Assembly (NCBI RefSeq): GCF_905147045.1
Contig: NC_065895.1
Location: 11,165,001-11,229,000 of the forward strand
Origin: Nymphalis io
Taxonomy: Eukaryota; Arthropoda; Insecta; Lepidoptera; Nymphalidae
Reading direction: 5' to 3'
Length of the DNA: 64,000 nucleotides
Shown: one piece after another, positions 37,301-49,300 of the stretch
Position numbering within the stretch: the first letter of the stretch is position 1
Layout: each line of letters opens with the position of its first letter
Position numbers and translations under genes: made by a program
The notes under the pieces: generated by a model
The model's input: only the letters and a program-made list of their open reading frames with translations
Told to the model about the DNA's origin: nothing
Database searches by the model: none

Positions 37301-40300
37301 TCTGCGGAACCTTATAATAGAAACTCGAGAGTCGAGCTCCAACTTCATAAATAGATCGGACATTTCATTTTTGGATAATTAAAAAAGTATATAAAAGTAA
37401 ACAAGTCATTTTATCCCTAAAATTTTATTGCCCGACTGAAGAACACAATGACCAAACAAATGATAAACAAATTTTTAAAAATGTGCAAAAACGGTATTTA
37501 TTTTCATTTCTGTCGTCGTATTATATTAATTAAATTGTGGCGGCTTGCGTTGACAAATTGAAAGTCAATTATAACACACATTTATACATACATTTTTACA
37601 CATACCTTATTATAAAAGTATTTACTACGCCTAATACGGTTTAAAACAGTCCTGCCTGAAGTTATTCTAAGACTTGACATTAGTATTATTGTGTTTGAAT
37701 GGTGAGTGAGCCAGTGAATAGCCTATTCCAATCGAAGAAGGAGTAAAGATAATATATTTGCTATATTATGCAGTCTTGATTAATGTCCTCCAGAACGATT
37801 TCGGCCACAGCGGCCCATTTCAAGGGTAATCTAGCTAACTACGCAGGAGATATTATAGTGCACAAGTGTGTGCGCAAACACAGGTGCACTCTCTTCCCTA
37901 ATTCTCACAACCCGATGGGACGGCAATCCGAAACGACCGGAAAGAGTTCAGGCGCCAGACCAACGGCTTTACGTGCTTTCCGAGGCATGGGAGTGTACAC
38001 ACTTCCAATTTCCAACCTGGGAATTGAATCCAGAACCTCCGGATCTGCGGCCTTACATCAAGCCACTAGACCAACGAGGCAGTCAGTTCCTGATTAACAT
38101 ATCTTTGTAAATAATGCAAAACGATTCCACTTAACTACTTATATCAACTTTAATTTAACTTCTAAACTTCCAACTTCGGTAGTAACTTTGTTGACTTTTA
38201 AAATTATTTATTTACGAATTTATAATGAACATCATAGGTTATTCAAGATATCGAAACAATGTTACCACGTCAAAGTTGTTTATTTTTTGTCGCAAAAAAT
38301 GAAGTAATATATTATATTTTAACATCTCGGCAAAGATAACTACTCAATACCAGGTGTATCAATGCGTGTCTGTCTTATTAAATTAAATTTAAAGTACCAT
38401 ATATTTCCAATCTTACATAAAATCAATCTTTCAAGGAACGTAATGTCGAATCCGTGCGCGCTGCGAAGGACGAGCGTGTCCGTGAGATCCGAAACGCCGT
38501 AGAGCTTATGATATCGCGGCTGGACTCCGCGCTTAAAGCTAAGCTGCTGACCCTGATGGGACAGAAGAATGGCCTCACCCAGGAGACGGAGCAGCTCGAG
38601 CATCTCCTGCAAGAGATTGAGCACCAATTGCATTCCAGCACTAGGTATGAATTCGTCCCGTTGTTCACAACATTTTATTATATTTCAAGTTGATTTAAAA
38701 AAAACTGGCAAACATGTCTTTTGTTTACTTGCTGGTCCCCTGTTGTTGATCTTGATCGAAGATCGCCAGTACGGATAATTTGGGTATGAATGTTCATATC
38801 AAGCTTGGTTTTGAAGAGAATCTTTGTGAGAAAACCTAAATGTGTTAACAAAAATACTTCCACTAATCGTCTCGTAACCTAATGAGTTGGCAAATCCGAC
38901 ACGATTGGAAAGAGCTCAGGCGCAGGGCCAACGACTTTACGTATTTTCCAAAACAAAAGAATGTAATTACTTCCACCTTACCGCTCTGGAAAAACCCATT
39001 AATGATACAATTTTTTGGTCCAGACCGGGGTTTGAACTCTGGATATGCCTCCTTATAAGCTATTTATAAGGACACAGTACCAGAGTTCAAACCCTGGTTG
39101 GTATTTCTATACCAAAGATGTCGTCAAAATAAATAAACTTTATTAATTTTCCGTTAAAATTTCCGCAGATCTGAACTGATTGCGAAGAGCATGGATCTAT
39201 CGAAAATGATTCACCAAGTTCGCAGGAAGCCGATGGCCAGTTTTGTCTCCGCGCCCGTACCGGCCGATTTCCACAGGCGAGTACTTTACCTACTTTCACA
39301 TTTAATATGTAGATAGTGTCACAGTAATGTAGGTAAACGTAAGGATTACACTTAGCTGTTGGCATTGTGACTTGAAATCTAATGAAGTTTCATATAAAAC
39401 TAGGATACAAGCCATTTATATTATAGCTGCTATGACTTTCATATATAAATATGTTAATTTAATTACATAATTAATTTATAACTGAAATAACTTTTTAGTG
39501 GCCGTTTAGTAATGGATTGTAAACAAAATAAATATAAAAAAAAAAACAAAATATGTCTTATTATTTAAATTAGGTAAGCAGACTCACAAATGAGCCACTT
39601 GATGGTAATTAGATCTCATCGCCCATAGACATTGGCACTGTAAGAAATATTAACAATTAAATCGCTAAAGTGCCACCAACCTATGAACTTAGATATTTTG
39701 TCTGTTGTGCCTGTATACTGGCTCATTCACCATGCAAACTGGGACACAACAATATGATTTGATTGAATATGTGATGAGTGGGTGATACCTGCTCAGGACT
39801 TAATTTTACTGGTGGTAGGGCTTTGTGCAAGCTCGTCTGGGTAGGTACCACCCACTCATCAGATATTCTACCGCGAAACGGCAGTACTTGATATTGTTGT
39901 GTTCCGGTTTGAAGGGTGAGTGAGCCAGTGTAATTACAGGCACAAGGGACATAACATCTTAGTTCCAAAGGTTGGTGGCGAATTGGCTATGTAAGCGATG
40001 TTTGACATTTCTTACAATGCCAATGTCTAAGGGTGTTGGTGACCACTTACCATCAGGTGGCCCTTATGCTCGTCCGCCTTCCTACTCTATAAAAAAAATA
40101 GGCTTGGTTACGATACAAAATATTATATTATTTATCATTGATAGACGTTAACAAGCATCGTTCATACCCCCCTCAGCGAGATCGTGCCGAGCTACGACAG
40201 CAGCACGTTCCCGCTGGTCGGCTTCACGCAGCTGCAGCACGCGGCGGCGCCCGTGTACTCGGCGCCGCTGCACGTCAACGGCCTGTGCTGGCGCCTCAAG

Positions 40301-43300
40301 GTGTACCCCGACGGCAACGGCGTGGTGCGCGGCAACTACCTGTCCGTGTTCCTCGAGCTCAGCGCCGGCCTGCCCGAGACCTCCAAGTGAGTGCTGCTCG
40401 CCTGGTACCCCTGACGGCTGATTCTTTAACTATACTTACTCAAAATGGTCCTAATTAATTATTTACATTTCTATAATTTAATATATAAATCATATTCCGA
40501 TTACTAATTTTCCATACCTATAGCATATTCCAACCGGAGGAGGACTAAAGATTAAAAAACCTTAGATTTTCATAATTCATGCCAGTTTGCTAATATCTGC
40601 TATAGTTTATTAATAATACAACTTAATAAATACTACTATATAAATACTATTAAAAAAGCCGAGATGGCCCAGTGGTTAGAACGCGTGAATCTTATCCGAT
40701 GATCGTGGGTTCAAACCCGGGCAAGCACCACTGTATTTTCATGTGCTTAATTTGTGATTATAATTCATCTCGTGCTTAACGGTGAAGGAAAACATCGTGA
40801 GGAAACCTGCATGTGTCTAATTTCATTGAAATTCTGCCACATGTGTATTCTACCAACCCGCATTGGAGCAGCGTGGTGGAATAAGCTCCAAAACCTTCTC
40901 CTCAAAAGGGAGAGGAGGCCTTAGCCCAGCAGTGGGACATTAACAGGCTGTTACTGTAAATACTACTATATATTAACTATATATTTTATCATTACCATTA
41001 TGCACTATAATTTTACTTCCGAAGTTCCGCTAACTTCACCGACATTTTAAACGCATTTTTTTTTTCATAAATCCATAATGAATACCACAGATTATTTAAG
41101 ATCTCGGCCAATTATATTACGTCAATTCAATGTCAAAATTGTTTATTTTTCTCTACGCCTCCCGTGATTGGAATACGCTGTGTGTTAAAAACGATTGCAT
41201 ATTGTTTTAATAATGATTATTAAAAATGATAACTTGAAGTAAATTATATAAATTGGCTATATATCAATTGACATCAGAATAAATCAAAGTGTAGTAACAA
41301 AGTGTTTCGTGATTACAATCGCTGCTGTATTCAGGGTAGGCAAGAGGTGAGTCGGAGAGCATTATATAGCAGTAGTATGGCAGATCTGTGTGCAGCATGC
41401 CGGTTCCTACCGAACTTCGACTTCTGTGTGCTGATTTCGCTGATTGTATTGTCACTCTATGCTCTAACACAACTGAAGTGACTAATTTATAAATTGCTTA
41501 ATTAACTTTTTTATAATACTTAATAAAGAAAAATTTAAACTGTATAAGAAAAAAATTACAGTAAAGCTTACCTTGTTACATTTGTTGGGTTCGTGATTTA
41601 CATATCTGTTGGAGTTCGTAACGTAACGTAATTGTCTTGTCAACGAAAATTGTAATCCATTACTTCAATTGTGTTAAAGCGTTATATTAAGATTTAAGTT
41701 AAAAGTATATTATCATTGTAAACATTCATGATACCATGTACACTATTGTTGTTTACAAATTCATTATAATCAAAAAAATCATACTTTGTTGTCTCCCATT
41801 AAACGAACTATTGTTCTAAACAACATATCTTTTTTAACTTTCTATTAGTTGTTTAAATCATTCAAGCCTCTATGCTTCTGCTTAAAATATTAAAATTCTT
41901 CCTGGCTGAAGCATTGTAGCTGAACAGATCTATACTTTATAATCGTCTTGCTAGAATAATATCATCACACAAAGATATATACGTATATGTATATACATAC
42001 AAAGTTCATATATTATGTATTTATTATCTCTATTTATAATTGTGTACGACAATAAATATTTTAGTTTTTTATAAAAAAAGGAAATTTCCCTTTATATCAT
42101 TCGAAAGTTACCGAGTCATAAAAAAAGTTTGGTCATTAAAAATGCTGGTCGAATATCATCATTAAAAATAAAAAATAAAATTGAGAAATTTCGACACGTG
42201 ATACAAATAGTAAATTTATGATAGGCACATCACTTGTTTTAATAGATCTTAAAGTTCAATTAATATTTATTGTTAGAAATATTTGCAGTTATGTATGTTT
42301 TTATATCCGTTTTGTTTTTTAATTCATTATTTTTGTTTAGTCTGTGTATAGCAAATGAGACGTGATCATTCGTCACGAATGATTCGTCGGCTGCGTTCGC
42401 ATCAATTTCATGAATTAATCGCACCAGGTACGAGTATCGAGTGGAGATGCTGCACCAGGTGTCCCGCGACCCGTCCAAGAACATCGTTCGCGAGTTCGCG
42501 TCGGACTTCGAGGTGGGCGAGTGCTGGGGATACAATCGTTTCTTCCGCCTCGACCTGCTCGCCAGCGAGGGATATCTGAATCCCGACACGGACACACTCA
42601 TTTTGAGGTACGGCACACTACAACGGTCCACATCTAGCGGGGTTTCATGTATTTATTTTTGTGTTTAAACAACACGACGATACGATAATTTTCATTAATA
42701 TATTTTTTATTGCGGAGCATAGAAGTTATAAATTATTGTTTGCTATATATAATATTGTTTACCTTCCAGGTTATCTTGAACACAGAATATTTTATCACAG
42801 TTATATCTTTTAGATTCCAAGTTCGCCCGCCAACGTTTTATCAGCGATGTCGCGATCAGCAGTGGTATATCAACCAGCTGATTACAATGCAGAATCAGCA
42901 CATTCTGCAGATTAATGATCTCAAGGAGGTAATAATACAAACAGCCTTAAGACAAACTTCATTGTTTTTTTTATATATGCATTCTATTCATATTTATGTT
43001 GACAAGTCGATTGATTATTTGGTTATAAACTGTTGCTTGAAATGTTCTAGCGTTTGACATTGGAGATGTCTCGCAACTCGATGACGGCGACGCGCGCGAG
43101 CCCGCCCAGCGCGGTGACGTCACAGGCGGCGGGGGGCACGGGGGAGGACAACCCGGCGCAGAATAATCCCGTGGACGGGAACAGCTTCCCAGAACCGCCC
43201 CACTTCGGGAACCAGTGGAAGTTCAACGCGCCGCCGAGCATTCTGAACGGGCAGCGGCTGACTAGTCCGAGTAAGATTCACTATCGTTTATTTTTTGTCA

Positions 43301-46300
43301 AATTTTTGATACAAATGTTTATAGGAGTAATGATTGAGATGCGGTATGGTGTGCTGGAGTTACGTTTATAGTTTGTTGTATTAGTATAAAGGAGACCTAG
43401 GTCTTAGATAACGAAATGCACGAACAGCTCTTCTCTCAAGTTGAAATAATCACAGTTGCGCACTAATGTGTTTGCCCGCGATGTTCGTGCGCCGCGCAGG
43501 TTTGCTGAACACGGCCATGTACGAGGAGCCGCCCGCGCCCGGCGTGTGCTGCGCCGAGTTCGCGGCCGAGCGCGCCCGCAACGCCGCGCAGCACGCGCTC
43601 GACTCGCCCTACAACATGCCCTCCACGTCCAGGTACCGACCGTTCCTTTTTTTTTTAACCCTGGAAAAACTCATTACGCGTTTCCCCCACGGGAACAGTG
43701 GGGGGTTATGTGGGGCTCGCCGGTGTCCAAGGCGCCGAGTGCGCCCCGAACATCGGAATACCCACTAAAAAACCAGCGGTACCCTTTCCGTCTTGACGAG
43801 GAGCGCCACGGGATCGCTTTCGCATGCTACCGTGGGTACTGACCAGCATTAACATGACTTAACCCGAAGCTTAACAGCTCCTGACTATATTAATCCGTAT
43901 TGAAATTGTCACATCATATGATATAATGGTGAAATGTATAATTACAGGTCTGCGAGCTCTCTGCAGGGCGCCGATAACTTGGCGCTGGTGAGCCTGCACA
44001 CGCTGTTGAGCGCGACCGCGCCCGGTCGCCCAGTGCGACCTCGAGCGCGCCTCGACCGACCTGCGGAGTCACCGCTCGTCGGTACGTGCCCAGGCCCTCG
44101 ATAACTTTGATTAAAATGACCGACGGTAATATTTATCCAGCTAATTAACGGCAAAAAATGATTATGACAGTTTATCTTGTAATATAGAACTTCTAATTTA
44201 TGTAATTTTATTTATAATTACTGAAATCAATTACATATATATTTTTAATGTTCAGCAGTGGCAAGTACACCAGTGACAGAAGCGAGCACCACTAGCACTA
44301 CTGTATTATGTTCGTCGTTATCGTCTCCAGAGCTGAATGGCACAACCAGCACCAACGGTGAACCAGGAGCAGCAAAGCCTGAAGAGTCTGCCGGGGATTC
44401 CGCTAGCCCTCAACCCGTTGTGACCCAACCCGTCTCCGAGTCGAGCAGTGACACTGGAGTGAGTAAATATATGTATAAAACTATATACATATAGAAATTA
44501 TTTATATTCTGCTATTTTCGTCTCAATTTGATACTCATTTCATCTTCAGGATCTTATGTTCAGTGAGTTGGACGGTTTCATAGATGAAAGCAACACAAAT
44601 CACACTGACGAGATCTCCAACGAGGAAAACGACGTCGACGAAGAAACTATGTCAGGTAATCATCTCATCGTATATAAAAACAAACTTGAAAGATCAAATT
44701 TATTATCATCAGTGATCACAAACTCACTTCGGTAACATAATATTACCGTCGAGCCCGTGCGCCGGGACCCTAATCCTTCCCCGCCCCACCCATCCCTGTC
44801 CGCCCGCAGAGCGCTCCTCCGACAGCTGCTCGTGGTGCGCGAGCGAGCCCCGCCCGCCCCGCGCCGCGCCGCCCCCCCGCCGCCCGCGCGCCGCGCGCTC
44901 CTACCGCCCCTACCGCCTGCGACACGCTCGCGGACACTACTCCACTGATCGCTGACACCTGACACTGCATCGTCAATAACATTGCCGAGACACACTATCG
45001 ACATTATCACTTGATGTATTCATATCCAACTGGAATGAAATTTTGCTGTTTAATTTAGGTCGACGATTATATATTATTATTTTTTTATACCCTGTTCACT
45101 TTCGAGTCAAAATAATCGTTTTTAATTTATTCAAGGTCATTAAGACAAAGATCCCAATTTATGTTTATACAAGTCTATCTAAAAATGAAAAAGCTAGTAT
45201 TCGAAATTAATTTGGTGTAAATATGGTGAAGTTAGTCAACACTTTGATATTATCTTAAATAACAAGATATAATAATTGCGTGGGTTTTTTTGAGCAAATA
45301 CCAAATATTTTAATACTAAAATATCGCTATTAAAATGCATTTATTTATTTTTGTTCGTAATTTTAAAAATTAATAATGTTATTACTACTTGTTAAAATGT
45401 ACGAAATAAAATTGTTACAATAAAAATTAAGCTAGGCATTTACGTGTACAGCGGTTTTTTTTTTTTATTCAACAGCATGTTTTACAAAGATACTAAAAGT
45501 AAATACTCGAAGACTTGCTACTACATATAATGATCATCGTTGAAGTTACAACAAGTTTTAAGTATATATTTTAATCTTGAAAGTGTACAGGGTATAATTT
45601 AAAGGGAAGAAATGTTTTTTTTTGTTTTTTTTTTTTTTTTGATAATCTATACTTCATATAAATGATAAATTAAAGAAGAGAAAAACAATGCAGATACTTA
45701 TTAGAAAGCAACAGGCTGTAAAAAATATCTATAATAATAAATTAAAAAATAGTGCCTACCCGAGCTGTCTTGTTTAGTTTTTTTGTTTATAAAGTTGTTC
45801 GTACTTGTAACATAATAAATATTTTAATTTTACAAATCGTTTACATTACTGACACAGTACATTATTCATCTTTCCAGTAAGTAACTGAATTTACATTAAA
45901 TAATTTATCTATTTGTAATAGTCTAAAGTTAGTTTATATATTTCTTAAATATTTAACCGTGAAATGAAATGTCTTAACAGTAGTTGAGTAACTTACTAAG
46001 TGGCTTTAACTATAAATCTTGTTGAGTGGGTGAATTAATTAAATGGTCATATGTCTTCTTCTTCCAAATGACAGCTCCATAATGATAGAAGTGGCTCCGT
46101 TAGTGGTTAAACATGACATTAAATTATTATACTATAGTGTAGACATTGAATTTTAATCAAACGATTGAATCTTAATAGAGTAAGTTATTCATAACTAGAG
46201 AATTAATAAGATTTTGTCAATATAATAATCGTTGTAATTGGGCGTTACCCATTTAATAGGGGAGAATGACATAGAAGGCGCGTGCGGCGGACGCTCCAAC

Positions 46301-49300
46301 GACGCGGGCGACATCCTCAGCCGCCTGCTGTCCGCCGTGCACGGGCGCGGGGTCACGCCGGCCGGCAGCGACGGGCCGCTGTCGCCCGCGCACGCTCCGC
46401 ACGCGGCGCACACCACCGCGCAGACGCCCTCCCACCCGCACGTGACCCCGCACGTGACCCCGCACGCCGCCGCGCAGGGCTCCTACCACTCGTACCTGCA
46501 CACGCACCTGCCCGTCGTGCCGCCCTCGCCCGCGCGCCACGACGACCCGCAGTTCTCCACGTCCGCGCACACCGACATGCTGCTGCTCAACCTCATGCGC
46601 ATCAACGGTCTGACGCCCAAGTGCTCGAGGAGCTCGAGAACCGGTTAGTTATCATTGATGGGAGATGTAAACTAAAAGAGTGGAAAAATGTTATATATTA
46701 TAATATATTGAGTTCAATCTCTCATCTTATCGTTCCGCTTGCGCCCAGGGCCGAAGCGCAACTGGTCGACGTCGTCGCAGGGCGAGGCGCCGGCGCGCGC
46801 GGCGGGCGGCGCGCAGCCCCGCGCGCCCCGCCCCGCGCGCCGCCCGCCCCGCGCCCCCCGCGCGCCGCCGCTGTCGCCCGGCCAGCTGCAGCGGGACACG
46901 CCTCCGGGTTAGCTTATTCACATTTTTCTTATACCTTTTTTTATCGTTGACAATGTACTCTACGTCATAAACATATATATATATAGTAAATTGGCAAACC
47001 ATCAGCCTAGTCAAATGGAGAATCGACCTTATTCTATTCGCCTCTACTCGCTTTCCATTATTATGTAGAAAGGTTCTATAATCTATTATAGAATGTTAAA
47101 TCGAATAGCTAAATTTTATACCCTAATATATTTCATGCCGTGGTTTTTAACCTGTTTCGCCATATTTGATAGTACTGTGGAAGTGGAATACTACGAGAAT
47201 AAGTTATATAACATAACGTATCCTCGTAGTTCGTAATGCCACTGGATAACAAGTGTTTCGCATTAGCTGTAAGTAAGCTAGCAGGCCCCTTACCGCTCGT
47301 GTGTCCGCAGGGCTGGGCTGGGCGAACGCAGGCGGCGCCAGCGCGCTGCGCGAGGTGTACTGGCCGTCCGCCTCCTCGCTCAGCGACACCGACGACGTCG
47401 AGGTCATTCTCGACTACAACGTAATTACCGCCGCCCTACTCACTTTACTTACTGCACGCGCTTATGTTTGATTCTGTGTTCGAAAACGGGTTCATATGGG
47501 TCGATTTTAAACGACCACCATTTGTTTTGGAAAGTCCGTAAAGTAAACGAGTCGAACGAGTGACAGGTACTTTAAAATTTGTTTGCCATAGAATGAACGA
47601 CATATTTGGGACATTTTCCACGAAATAAGAGAAATATTTTTATTACGTTATGTTTGTGCACCTGTACATTTTATTTGGGGTTGTATCAAACACAAGCTAA
47701 TTTTTTAGCTTTTAACTTTGAAAATTTTGTGCTGTGATAGTTGGAATCGTACCAGTTTATAATATTTTTATTTGTATGATATTTATATCTTAATTTGAGA
47801 ATTGATGAAATTATAACTAATCCAATCTGCTATAATAATCCGAAGTTCGGTGGCTTTGTGTAAACCAGTCTGGGTAGGTACCACCCACACCCATATTGTT
47901 GCGTTCCGGGTGAGTGAGCCAGTGTAATTACAATCACAAGAGCATAACAACTTCGTTCCTATGGTTGGTGTTGCATTAGCTATGAAAGGAATGGTTAAAA
48001 TTCCTCAATCAATCAATCAACAGCCAATCGTTGTCCACTGCTGAACATAGGCCTCTCCCAAGGTGCGCCAAAGCTCCCTGTCCTCCGCCTTCCGCATCCA
48101 GTTGGTGCCCGCCACCTTCTTAAGGTCGTCGGTCCACCTGGCTGGAGGGCGCCCTACGCTGCGCTTGCCGATTCGCGGTCTCCACTCTAGGACTCGTCTG
48201 CTCCAACGGCCATCGGTCCTACGACATACGTGACCAGCCCACTGCCACTTCAGCCTGCTAATTTTGCAAGCTATGTCGGTGACTCCGGTTCTTTTCCGGA
48301 TAATCTCATTTCTGATCTTATCCTTCAAAGATACTCCGAGCATAGCTCGCTCCATAGCACGCTGAGCGACTTTGAATTTGTGGACTAGTCCCGCAGTTAG
48401 TGTCCACGTTTCGGCACCGTATGTCATGGCAGGTAAGACGCATTGGTTGAAGACTTTCGTCTTCAAACATTGCGGTATAGACGACTTGAGGACTTGACGA
48501 AGGTTGCCAAATGCTGCCCATCCCAAGCGAATTCTTCGATCGGCTTCCTTCTCGAAGTTGTTCCTACCGACTTGTATTATCTGTCCTAGGTAGGTATATT
48601 CACTAACAACTTCGAGAGGTTTCCCCTCGACGTATATCGGTCCCGGCACGACATGCCTATTGAACATGACCTTGGTCTTGTCCAAGTTCATACCGAGACC
48701 GACACACCGGGAAGACTCGCCTAGGCTACGCAGCATTTCGGTGAGTTGTTCCAGCGACTCTGCTATGATGACGATATCGTCGGCAAATCGAAGGTGTGAG
48801 ATGTACTCGCCGTTTACATTGACTCCATACCTAGTCCAATCCAGCGTTTTGAAAACGTCTTCCAACGCGTTGGTGAACAGTTTCGGGGATATTACATCCC
48901 CCTGTCTCACCCCTCTGCGCAGTTGGATCGCCTTCGTCTTACAGTCCTGGATGTGGACAGTCATTGTAGCGGCGTTGTACAGACATCTCAGTACCTCGAT
49001 ATATCTCCAATCGATATGACATCTCTGCAATGAGTCGAGCACTGCCCAGGTTTCGATGGAGTCGAAGGCTTTCTCGTAGTCCACAAATGCCATACACAGC
49101 GGCTGATTGTACTCTTCGGTCTTCTGCACAATCTGCCGAACAGTAAGGATGTGGTCCACGGTGCTGTAGCCTGATCGAAAGCCGGCTTGCTCTGGGGGCT
49201 GGAACTCGTCAAGTCGTCTGGCGAGACGGTTCGTGACGACTCTTGAGAACAGCTTATACACGTGACTCAGGAGGGAGATTGGTCTGTAGTTTTTCAAGAG

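Larger units (their letters stand above)
35424..38435 (+). other. TRIM37 intron 3 (about 3 kb)
   Basis: Non-coding. Contains a perfect 13-bp palindrome at 36550-36578, a CACTTTTGAA-type repeat fragment near 37070-37110, a short fourth-family fragment near 37688-37715 and a family B SINE at 37783-38085. The region 35880-36110 is less AT-rich and may be an old element, but I could not classify it. Confidence 0.6.
39277..40176 (+). other. TRIM37 intron 5, a GC-AG intron
   Basis: The exon ends CACAG and the intron starts GCGAGT, then ends CCCCCCTCAG. Only this donor keeps the MATH-domain frame (DFHS then EIVPSYD). The nearest GT, four bases on, shifts the frame. The intron is largely filled by an inverted repeat pair. 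Confidence 0.85.

Noticed and set aside
40138..40458. 106-codon ORF overlapping TRIM37 exon 6
   Set aside because: Arg/Ala-rich shifted frame. The frame encoding EIVPSYD and GLCWRLKVYPDGNG is clearly the real one.
43942..45010. Minus-strand ORFs at 43942-44154 and 44660-45010
   Set aside because: Antisense shadows of GC-rich TRIM37 sequence, with no recognisable motifs and no splice support.
46282..46950. 222-codon plus-strand ORF over TRIM37 exons 14-15
   Set aside because: It is the wrong frame of these exons and reads through an intron. The correct frame starts from the conserved MSGEND and respects both splice sites.
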